Of a stretch of 11,007 nt of DNA, positions 5,491-11,007 are shown one piece after another. Within the stretch, counting starts at the first letter, position 1. The number at the start of each line of letters is the position of its first letter. The notes under the pieces are model-generated. The model saw only the letters and a list, made by a program, of their open reading frames with translations. It was not told the origin of the DNA and did no database searches. Position numbers and translations under genes: made by a program. This stretch comes from Oscillospiraceae bacterium (GTDB lineage Bacteria; Bacillota_A; Clostridia; Oscillospirales; Ruminococcaceae): positions 1-11,007 of the forward strand of contig JAGDDO010000470.1 of assembly GCA_017848205.1 (NCBI GenBank), read 5' to 3'.

Positions 5491-6651
5491 ATGAGCAGAA
5501 ATTATAAGAACGCAGAAACAGCAGTTATCCACGGCGGAATTTCAATAGACGAACGTACAGGTGCGGTAAACATTCCGATCTATCAGACATCGACATACAA
5601 GCAGGACGGCCTCGGAAAAATGAGAGGATACGAATATTCACGCACCGGAAATCCTACACGTGAGGCACTTGAAAAGCTTATCGCAGATCTCGAAGGCGGT
5701 TATGCCGGATTTGCTTTTGCTTCAGGAATGGCTGCACTTACAGCAGTTCTAAGCCTTCTTCACAGCGGTGACAACGTGCTTATTTCAAGCAATGTTTACG
5801 GCGGCACTTTCCGTCTTTTAAGCAAGGTGTTCGATCACTTTGACATCAGCTACACAATTGCCGACACAACAGATCTTTCAGTTTACGAAAGCCAGATCAG
5901 TGAAAACACAAAGGCTGTAATCATCGAAAGCCCTGCAAACCCGCTTATGACTGTTACTGATATTAAGGCAGTTGCAGAAGTTTCTCACAAGCACGATCTT
6001 CTCGTTATCGTTGACAATACATTCATGACACCATACCTTCAGAAGCCGCTTGAACTCGGTGCCGACATCGTTGTTCACAGCGCAACAAAGTACCTCGGCG
6101 GACACAGCGACGTTGTTTCAGGTCTTGCAGTGGTAAATTCAAAGGAACTGGCTGAAAAGATCGCCTTCATCCAGAACTCAACAGGCGGAGTGCTCGGACC
6201 TTTCGATTCATTCCTTCTTATCCGCGGTATCAAGACACTTGCAGTACGTATGGACAGACACGTTGAAAACGCAGAAAAGGCTGCAAAGTTCCTTCTTGAA
6301 CACAAGGCAGTAAAGAAAGTTTACTATCCGGGACTTGAAAACGCACAGGGCTATGAGATCAACCGCAGACAGGCAAAGAACGGCGGCGTAATGATCTCAT
6401 TCGAACTTCAGGAAAACTATGATATAAACAAGTTCTTCGAAAGCCTTGAACTCATCTCACTGGCTGAAAGCCTCGGCGGCGTTGAGTCTCTTGTATGCCA
6501 TCCGTCAACAATGACACACGCATCCATCCCGGCAGATATCCGTAAGCAGGTAGGTATTACAGACGGCCTTATCCGCCTTTCAACAGGTATTGAAAAGATA
6601 GATGACATTCTTGCAGATCTTGCACAGGCTATTGAAAAAGCGGAGGGCTGA
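5491..6651 (+). CDS. mccB: Cystathionine gamma-lyase / gamma-synthase family PLP enzyme, MccB-like
   Basis: The product is 386 residues, full length for the Cys/Met metabolism PLP family. It has GYEYSRTGNPTR (PLP phosphate contact from the neighbouring subunit), FASGMAALTAVLSLL, VDNTFMTPYLQKPLELGADI and the PLP lysine Lys200 in HSATKYLGGHSD, then a C-terminal SLVCHPSTMTHASIP. From memory it closely resembles B. subtilis MccB (YrhB): TGAVNIPIYQTSTYKQ, IQNSTGGVLGPFDSFLLIRGIKTL and VGITDGLIRLSTGIE all have near matches there. MccB splits cystathionine into cysteine, 2-oxobutyrate and ammonia. Gamma-synthase (MetB) or methionine gamma-lyase activity cannot be excluded from sequence alone. AAGGAG (5478-5483) precedes the ATG by seven bases. 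The next gene starts three bases after the stop. Confidence 0.85.
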   Translation: MSRNYKNAETAVIHGGISIDERTGAVNIPIYQTSTYKQDGLGKMRGYEYSRTGNPTREALEKLIADLEGGYAGFAFASGMAALTAVLSLLHSGDNVLISSNVYGGTFRLLSKVFDHFDISYTIADTTDLSVYESQISENTKAVIIESPANPLMTVTDIKAVAEVSHKHDLLVIVDNTFMTPYLQKPLELGADIVVHSATKYLGGHSDVVSGLAVVNSKELAEKIAFIQNSTGGVLGPFDSFLLIRGIKTLAVRMDRHVENAEKAAKFLLEHKAVKKVYYPGLENAQGYEINRRQAKNGGVMISFELQENYDINKFFESLELISLAESLGGVESLVCHPSTMTHASIPADIRKQVGITDGLIRLSTGIEKIDDILADLAQAIEKAEG

Positions 6652-6654
6652 TCC

Positions 6655-7566
6655 ATGAATTACTATGATTCCATGCAGGCACTGATAGGTAACACTCCTC
6701 TTGTAAGACTTGGTAATATAGTAAACGAAAACGGCGTTAATGTGTTTGCAAAGCTTGAACTCTGGAACCCGTCCGGAAGTGTAAAGGACCGTACAGGCCT
6801 CTACATGATAAACGACGCTGAACGCCGCGGGCTTCTGAAAAAAGGCGGCACGATAGTTGAAGCCACCGCAGGCAACACCGGACTCGGAATCGCTTTTTCC
6901 GCACTTAACCGCGGATACCGCATCATCTTTGTTGTTCCTACAAAGTTCTCAGCTGAAAAGCAGGCGCTTATGCGTGCTCTCGGTGCAGAGGTAATAAACA
7001 CTCCACGCGAACTCGGTATGCTGGGAGCTGTTGCAAAGGCTGAGGAGATCAAGGCTCAGATACCGGATTCTATCTCGCTTGAACAGTTCAAAAACCAGAG
7101 CAATCCTCTGGCGCACTACGAAACGACAGGCCGCGAGATATTTGAGTCCCTTGACGGTAAGATAGATTACGTAGTTGCCGGAGCTGGCAGCGGCGGAACA
7201 TATTCAGGTGTTCTCCGCTATATCAAGGAACACGTTCCTTCCGCAAAGGGTATCCTTGCCGATCCGGTAGGCTCCACAATGGGCGGCGGTGGGCATGCTG
7301 ACTACAATATCGAAGGCATAGGCAACGACTTTATCGCCGACACAATGGATATGTCCCTTGTGGACGACGTAATAAAGGTAACCGATAACGAGGCTTTCGA
7401 AACATCAAGACTTCTCGCCCGTACCGAAGGCATCTTCGCCGGCTCATCATCCGGAGCAGCCATGGCAGCAGTCCTGAAGCTCATAAAAAGCGGAGCAAAG
7501 GGAAACATAGTAACAGTCTTCCCGGACCGCGGCGACAGATATTTCAGCACCGGACTTTACGAATGA
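6655..7566 (+). CDS. mccA: Cystathionine beta-synthase / cysteine synthase family PLP enzyme, MccA-like
   Basis: The product is 303 residues of the fold II PLP family. PLP lysine Lys44 is in NPSGSVKDRTG, the substrate loop is EATAGNTG (69-76), the phosphate loop is GAGSGGT (176-182), and SSSGAA lies near residue 265. The loop EATAGNTG and the stretch KFSAEKQALMRALGAEVINTP match, from memory, B. subtilis MccA (YrhA), which joins O-acetylserine or serine with homocysteine to form cystathionine, better than CysK, whose loop is usually PTSGNTG. Together with the preceding gene this gives homocysteine to cysteine conversion. A plain cysteine synthase using sulfide remains possible. Its ribosome site GGAGGG (6642-6647) lies inside the end of mccB, so the two are coupled. 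A strong terminator follows. Confidence 0.85.
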   Translation: MNYYDSMQALIGNTPLVRLGNIVNENGVNVFAKLELWNPSGSVKDRTGLYMINDAERRGLLKKGGTIVEATAGNTGLGIAFSALNRGYRIIFVVPTKFSAEKQALMRALGAEVINTPRELGMLGAVAKAEEIKAQIPDSISLEQFKNQSNPLAHYETTGREIFESLDGKIDYVVAGAGSGGTYSGVLRYIKEHVPSAKGILADPVGSTMGGGGHADYNIEGIGNDFIADTMDMSLVDDVIKVTDNEAFETSRLLARTEGIFAGSSSGAAMAAVLKLIKSGAKGNIVTVFPDRGDRYFSTGLYE

Positions 7567-7600
7567 CATAATTTAAAGACCGGAAAACTGAGTTCAATGT

Positions 7601-7657
7601 AAACAGCATATCCTGATTTTTTCGCATTTTGATGTGATCAGGGTATGCTGTTTTTTT
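7601..7657 (+). terminator. Intrinsic terminator of the cysteine operon
   Basis: Arms of 17 bases, 7601-7617 and 7637-7653, pair throughout with a single G-U, and a run of seven T (7651-7657) follows. It begins 34 bases after the mccA stop and closes the operon. Confidence 0.9.
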
Positions 7658-7692
7658 ACGATCTTCCGATAGTGACCACGCTAATATTTTTA

Positions 7693-7729
7693 TTGACATC
7701 GCGATAAAATTATGATAAAATTATGATAA
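7693..7729 (+). promoter_or_regulatory. Promoter and operator candidate of the Phd/ParE-type module, with an 11-bp tandem repeat
   Basis: TTGACA (7693-7698) and TAAAAT (7716-7721) are 17 bases apart. ATCGCGAT (7698-7705) overlaps the end of the -35, and the same octamer occupies nearly the same place in the RelB promoter (560-567). ATAAAATTATG is repeated exactly in tandem (7704-7714 and 7715-7725), about one helical turn per copy, across the spacer and the -10: a fitting site for cooperative antitoxin binding. Confidence 0.65.
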
Positions 7730-7771
7730 CAGGATAATCCTTAAACTGATAAAATTTAGAGGTGATTATTT

Positions 7772-8029
7772 ATGATCGATATTCGTCCGGTATCTGATTT
7801 ACGTAATAAATATACAGAAATTGAAGCCGTTGTGAACGAGGGAAAACCTGTGTATCTGACTAAAAACGGATATGGAACCATGGTTGTCATGAGCATTGAA
7901 ACTTACTCTGACTTAATTGATAATATTGAATCAAAACTTGATGAAGCTGATTATGAAGCAAGGACTACTGAAAGAAGATTAACTCATAATGAAGTCTTTT
8001 CGGAGGTACGTAAAGCAATTGGAAAATAG
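7772..8029 (+). CDS. Type II antitoxin, Phd/YefM family
   Basis: The product is 85 residues. MIDIRPVSDLRNKYTEIEAVVNEGKPVYLTKNGYGTMVVMSIETY is the standard Phd/YefM fold, in which the N-terminal part dimerises and binds DNA; the later charged helix (ESKLDEADYEARTTERRLTHNE) would block the toxin. The cell role is neutralising the toxin encoded next and repressing the shared promoter. AGAGGTGA lies seven bases before the ATG. The last 11 bases overlap the toxin frame, and the toxin's ribosome site GGAGGT (8002-8007) is inside this gene. Confidence 0.9.
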   Translation: MIDIRPVSDLRNKYTEIEAVVNEGKPVYLTKNGYGTMVVMSIETYSDLIDNIESKLDEADYEARTTERRLTHNEVFSEVRKAIGK

Positions 8030-8333
8030 AAAATACACTTTACGTTACCTGCCGGGCTTTCAGGAAGATTTGATTGAGTGTGTGCGTTACATTTCAAATA
8101 ATCTTCAGAATCCAGTAGCTGCTGAAAAACTGATAAATGATGTTGAAGCTGCGATTCTTGATCGCCTTGAATGTCCGCTTTCATTTAAACCCTATCCTTC
8201 ATCCAGAAACAGAGAACATGATTACTATAGAATCAATATCCGAAACTATTCAGTTTTTTATGTTGTAATCGATGATATAATGGAAGTAAGACGGTTTATC
8301 TATAATCGCCGTGATTTAACGAAAATGCTTTGA
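8019..8333 (+). CDS. Type II toxin, RelE/ParE family
   Basis: The product is 104 residues from a TTG start. The order YTLRYLPGFQEDLIECVRYISNN, NPVAAEKLINDVEAAI, PSSRNREHDYYRINIRNYSVFYVV and VRRFIYNRRDL is that of RelE/ParE toxins: a first strand, two helices, then a sheet with a conserved YRxxxxNYxVFY segment. Members either cut ribosome-bound mRNA or poison gyrase; sequence alone does not decide which. The frame is open upstream to 7989, but that ATG has no ribosome site and lies 41 bases inside the antitoxin gene; TTG at 8019 is 11 bases after GGAGGT and gives the usual family N-terminus. The pair looks intact and functional, unlike the RelB locus. Confidence 0.85.
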   Translation: MENRKYTLRYLPGFQEDLIECVRYISNNLQNPVAAEKLINDVEAAILDRLECPLSFKPYPSSRNREHDYYRINIRNYSVFYVVIDDIMEVRRFIYNRRDLTKML

Positions 8334-8343
8334 ATAAAAAAGG

Positions 8344-8396
8344 TTATGGCACCTCGAACGAGGTGCCATAATTATTAATAGTGCGCCGCAGGCACT
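8344..8396. repeat. Double-hairpin element, copy 3, downstream of the toxin gene
   Basis: A perfect 28-base palindrome (arms 8344-8356 and 8359-8371) contains GGCACCTCG and its complement. It is followed after seven bases by TAGTGCGCCGCAGGCACT, whose AGTGC and GCACT ends pair. The layout and part of the sequence match 482-533. It sits ten bases after the toxin stop and may terminate the module, although the U-run is poor. Confidence 0.6.
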
Positions 8397-8415
8397 CATT
8401 GCTATAGTCATAATT

Positions 8416-8470
8416 TATAACTGACAATAAGAATGGCGTATTGGACAAGCGGGGCAGACGGGTGTATAAT
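8416..8470 (+). promoter_or_regulatory. Promoter of the phenylacetate-CoA ligase gene, with the box shared with the ABC operon
   Basis: TTGGAC (8441-8446) and TATAAT (8465-8470) have an 18-base spacer, the same unusual -35 and spacing as the ABC importer promoter. Positions 8416-8448 match 1071-1103 at 26 of 33 bases with no gap. The GC-rich spacer differs between the two, so the conserved part is the -35 and what lies upstream. Confidence 0.7.
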
Positions 8471-8529
8471 AAAAGCATACCAAACAGATAGATTTAATCA
8501 GATAAATAAAAAAACGGAGGAATTTAAAA

Positions 8530-9870
8530 ATGAGCAGAGACGTAAACAATAAATTCTGGGACGAGGAGCTTGAAACACTTCCTCGTGAAGAACTTGAAAA
8601 AAGACAGCTTGAAGACCTTAAGGAGATCGTAAAATTCGCTTACGACAACGCGCCTTACTACAAGCGTTCATTCGATGAAGCAGGAGTTAAGCCTGAAGAT
8701 ATAAAGACACTTAAGGACATTCAGAAGTTCCCTTTCATCAACAAGAAAACACAGCGTGACACACAGGGCGTTGGTTCATTCCTCGGTGAACTTGCTGCTG
8801 TTCCGGAAGATGATGTAGTATTCATTTCAACTTCATCAGGTTCAACAGGTGTTCCGACAATGAGCCCGTTTACAAAGAAGGACTTCGATGAATTCCAGGA
8901 CACAGAAAGCCGCTGGTTCTGGCAGATCGGTATGAGACCGAATGACCGTTATGTTCACGCCCTCAACTTTTCACTCTACGTTGGCGGTCCTGACGTAATC
9001 GGTGCACAGAATCTCGGTGCTTTATGTATCTGGGGCGGTACACTTCCAAGTGAAAGACTCCTCTTCATACTCAAGACATACAAGCCTACAATAATCTGGA
9101 CATCTCCTTCATATGCATGGCAGCTCGGTGAAAAGGCACTCAAGGCCGGATATGATCCGAAGAAGGACTTTAACATAAAGAAGATCATCGTTGCAGGTGA
9201 GCTCGGCGGTTCGATCGATGCAACAAGAAAGGCAATCGAGGAGATCTGGGGAGCTGAAGTATTCGACTTCTACGGACTTTCAGATATTTTCGGTGCCTGC
9301 GCTGCACAGTGCGAATACCACGACGGTCTCCACATCGCAGAAAACCACATTCTCGTTGAAACAGTTGACATACACACAGGCGAAGTGCTTGAACCAGGCC
9401 AGACAGGTGAACTCGTATTCACAACACTCCGCAAGCACGCACGTCCTCTTATCAGATTCAAGACAGGCGACATCGGCCGCATAGATACAACAAAGTGCCG
9501 CTGCGGACGTACACACGGAAGAATCAGCATCCTCGGCAGAAAGGACGACATGTTCATAGTTTCAGCCGTTAATGTATTCCCGAGCGACATCGAAGCAGTT
9601 ATCCGTGAACAGAGCGGTATCACAGGTGAATACCTCATCCGTATCTTCGAGAAGGACTTCACAAACAAGTACGCAGTTGAAATTGAAAAGAACGCTGACA
9701 ACACAAAGAGCGACGAAGAAGTAGCAGAACAGGTAAGTGCTGCACTCAAGGCACGTATCGGTGTTAAGCCTGCAAAGGTAGTTGTTCATCCGGACGGAGG
9801 ACTCAACACACGTTCAGAACACAAGTCAAAGCGTATCATCGACGAAAGAAATCTTGACTACAATATCTGA
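8530..9870 (+). CDS. paaK: Phenylacetate-CoA ligase family adenylate-forming enzyme
   Basis: The product is 446 residues, the usual PaaK length. The family N-terminus (LPREELEKRQLEDLKEIVKF, NAPYYKRSFDEAG) is followed by the ATP loop STSSGSTGVPT (100-110), the FYGLSD motif (247-252), IRFKTGD with Asp314, a CRCGRTHGRI stretch, the hinge GRKDDMFIVSAVNVFP, and a C-terminal RSEHKSKR with candidate catalytic lysines 432 and 434. PaaK enzymes activate phenylacetate or related aryl acids to the CoA thioester, using ATP, in the cytoplasm. In rumen bacteria this activation feeds reductive carboxylation of phenylacetate toward phenylalanine. The aryl specificity is inferred. GGAGG (8516-8520) lies nine bases before the ATG. 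It appears to be a single gene with its own promoter. Confidence 0.88.
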   Translation: MSRDVNNKFWDEELETLPREELEKRQLEDLKEIVKFAYDNAPYYKRSFDEAGVKPEDIKTLKDIQKFPFINKKTQRDTQGVGSFLGELAAVPEDDVVFISTSSGSTGVPTMSPFTKKDFDEFQDTESRWFWQIGMRPNDRYVHALNFSLYVGGPDVIGAQNLGALCIWGGTLPSERLLFILKTYKPTIIWTSPSYAWQLGEKALKAGYDPKKDFNIKKIIVAGELGGSIDATRKAIEEIWGAEVFDFYGLSDIFGACAAQCEYHDGLHIAENHILVETVDIHTGEVLEPGQTGELVFTTLRKHARPLIRFKTGDIGRIDTTKCRCGRTHGRISILGRKDDMFIVSAVNVFPSDIEAVIREQSGITGEYLIRIFEKDFTNKYAVEIEKNADNTKSDEEVAEQVSAALKARIGVKPAKVVVHPDGGLNTRSEHKSKRIIDERNLDYNI

Positions 9871-9886
9871 TTTCATTATAATATAA

Positions 9887-9917
9887 AGTGAGCGCAATAC
9901 TGATATTTGCGTTCACT
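9887..9917 (+). terminator. Hairpin after paaK, possible terminator
   Basis: AGTGAGCGCAA (9887-9897) pairs with TTGCGTTCACT (9907-9917) with one G-U pair. It lies 16 bases after the stop, but no U-run follows, so it may be a processing or stabilising 3' hairpin instead. Confidence 0.4.
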
Positions 9918-9920
9918 ATG

Positions 9921-10026
9921 GAAACACTGATTTATGCATAGATCAGCGTGAGGCACGGGGCGAAGCCCCGCAGTCTCTCTGCCCGGAAAAACGGCGAAGC
10001 CGTATTCCGGTTTAATCAGTGTTTTC
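9921..10026. repeat. Palindromic intergenic repeat with inverted ends, copy 2 (106 bp)
   Basis: GAAACACTGATT (9921-9932) and the complement of AATCAGTGTTTTC (10014-10026) form terminal inverted repeats with a one-base insertion. Inside are GGGGC-GAA-GCCCC (9957-9969) and a further hairpin ACGGC-GAA-GCCGT bounded by CCGGAA and TTCCGG (about 9983-10010). That second hairpin is absent from copy 1 (4097-4177). Its size and structure are those of a non-coding miniature element. Confidence 0.7.
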
Positions 10027-10048
10027 TGAATAAAAATATGCTTATTAT

Positions 10049-10075
10049 TGGTGTACCGGTACTCCCGATACACCA
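10049..10075 (+). other. Hairpin in the leader of the aminotransferase gene
   Basis: TGGTGTA (10049-10055) pairs with TACACCA (10069-10075), enclosing CGG and CCG that can pair across a one-base mismatch. It ends 11 bases before the ribosome site GGAGG, so it could affect expression. I do not recognise it as a known RNA element, and no convincing promoter is visible directly upstream. Confidence 0.4.
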
Positions 10076-10096
10076 TATTTATAGACGGAGGTTTTT

Positions 10097-11007
10097 ATGC
10101 CAGAACTTTCAAAAAGAACAGTTGGTTTTACCGATTCTGTCATCAGACGTATGACAAGAGTCTCAAATAAATACGGTGCGGTGAATCTTTCGCAGGGTTT
10201 TCCGGATTTTGAACCGCCGAAGGCTATCCTTGACCGCCTTGCCGAGGTCACGAAGGAAGACTTTCACCAGTACTCGATCACATGGGGCGCTCAGAATTTC
10301 CGTGAGGCGCTCGCTGAAAAACAGACACGTTTCATGGGCAGAAAAATAGACCCGAACGGTGAGATAGTTGTTACCTGCGGAAGCACTGAAGCAATGATGG
10401 CTGCTATGATGAGCGTTACCGATCCGGGTGACAAGGTAATAGTTTTCTCTCCTTTCTACGAAAACTACGGCGCTGACACCATTCTTTCCGGAGCTGAACC
10501 TATCTATGTTCCGCTCGTTCCGCCGGCTTTCAGTTTTGATCCGGAAGTGCTCGAAGATGCCTTCAGACAGCACCCGAAAGCTCTCATACTCTGCAATCCG
10601 TCAAATCCGTGCGGCAAGGTGTTTACTTACGACGAGCTGAAGATCATAGCTGATCTTGCAGAGAAATATGATACCTTTGTCATTACAGATGAAGTGTACG
10701 AACACATCGTTTATGCACCGCATAAGCATGTTTATTTTGCAAACCTTCCGGGCATGTGGGAAAGAACGATATCATGCTCATCACTTTCGAAGACATATTC
10801 CATCACCGGCTGGAGACTCGGCTACGTAATAGCACCTCCGGAGGTCATTGACAGAGTAAAGAAGGTACACGACTTCCTTACAGTCGGAGCTGCAGCACCG
10901 CTTCAGGAAGCAGCTGTAACAGGACTTCGTTTCGTCGATGACTACTACAAATGGCTCGAAGACAAGTACACTGAAAAACGTAACCTTTTCCTTAAGGGGC
11001 TCGATGA
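10097..11007 (+). CDS. Class I/II PLP-dependent aminotransferase, cut off by the window end
   Basis: The first 303 residues are present and the gene runs off the window; the family is about 390 residues. NLSQGFPDFEPP, CNPSNPCGKV with Asn170, ITDEVYEHIVY, and the PLP lysine Lys232 in SSLSKTYSITGWRLGY mark the AspC-like fold I aminotransferases. The pattern QGFPDF with ITDEVYEH and the KVHDFLTV stretch resembles the methionine/kynurenine/glutamine transaminase branch (such as E. coli YbdL), which prefers methionine and aromatic amino acids. That would suit either neighbour: methionine salvage with the cysteine operon, or transamination of phenylpyruvate in concert with the phenylacetate-CoA ligase. 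Specificity is inferred. The start is ATG with GGAGG (10087-10091) five bases upstream. Confidence 0.88.
   Translation, partial: MPELSKRTVGFTDSVIRRMTRVSNKYGAVNLSQGFPDFEPPKAILDRLAEVTKEDFHQYSITWGAQNFREALAEKQTRFMGRKIDPNGEIVVTCGSTEAMMAAMMSVTDPGDKVIVFSPFYENYGADTILSGAEPIYVPLVPPAFSFDPEVLEDAFRQHPKALILCNPSNPCGKVFTYDELKIIADLAEKYDTFVITDEVYEHIVYAPHKHVYFANLPGMWERTISCSSLSKTYSITGWRLGYVIAPPEVIDRVKKVHDFLTVGAAAPLQEAAVTGLRFVDDYYKWLEDKYTEKRNLFLKGLD

Noticed and set aside
9270..9749. Open frame of 159 codons on the minus strand
   Set aside because: It lies fully inside the phenylacetate-CoA ligase gene, has no family signature and no ribosome site; the + strand frame has all the ligase motifs.
10163..10573. Open frame of 136 codons on the minus strand
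   Set aside because: It is antisense to the well supported aminotransferase gene.
1..11007. CRISPR array, tRNA or rRNA genes
   Set aside because: No regularly spaced repeats, cloverleaf sequences or rRNA segments were seen on either strand.

Overview
The window looks like chromosomal DNA from a low-to-mid GC, anaerobic, gut or rumen type Firmicute, most likely Ruminococcus or a close relative in the Oscillospiraceae. This rests on codon style (frequent AGA, ACA and CTT), strong AGGAGG-type ribosome sites, consensus sigma-A promoters, and gene content such as a phenylacetate-CoA ligase, RelB/RelE and Phd/ParE modules and small palindromic intergenic repeats. The genus is an inference. All genes run on the + strand except the first.

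Layout. 1-430: a minus-strand BRO-N phage antirepressor-like gene, cut short after its N-terminal domain by a palindrome at the window edge. 480-1040: an orphan RelB/DinJ antitoxin whose toxin has decayed to 22 codons, with hairpin pairs on both sides. 1096-4092: a three-gene ABC importer of the sulfonate/nitrate/taurine family (lipoprotein, ATPase, permease) with overlapping genes. 4199-7657: a sulfur amino acid operon. It has a perfect consensus promoter lying in a palindromic operator-like sequence, a 35-codon leader peptide with four consecutive Cys codons, overlapping terminator/antiterminator pairings, a SAM-dependent methyltransferase, a cystathionine gamma-lyase type enzyme (MccB-like), a cystathionine beta-synthase/cysteine synthase type enzyme (MccA-like), and a strong terminator. 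7693-8371: a Phd/YefM antitoxin with a RelE/ParE toxin. 8441-9870: a phenylacetate-CoA ligase family gene. 10097-end: a class I aminotransferase, cut off by the window end.

How it fits together. The central operon resembles the Bacillus subtilis yrrT-mtnN-mccA-mccB unit: a methyltransferase makes S-adenosylhomocysteine, and recycled homocysteine is turned into cystathionine and then cysteine. Here the operon appears to be sensed through a cysteine-codon leader peptide, which is the most notable regulatory feature of the window. The upstream ABC importer could supply a sulfur compound, but its ligand cannot be read from the sequence. The promoter of the importer and that of the phenylacetate-CoA ligase gene share a 33-bp block (26 identities, ungapped) that includes the -35 hexamer and is followed by the same 18-bp spacer, suggesting shared control. 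The ligase and the aminotransferase next to it would suit the known ability of rumen bacteria to make phenylalanine from phenylacetate, but the oxidoreductase needed between them is not in the window.

The rest is mobile or decaying material: two toxin-antitoxin loci that share an ATCGCGAT octamer at their promoters, three double-hairpin elements beside them, two copies of an 81-106 bp palindromic repeat with inverted ends, and the broken antirepressor gene.
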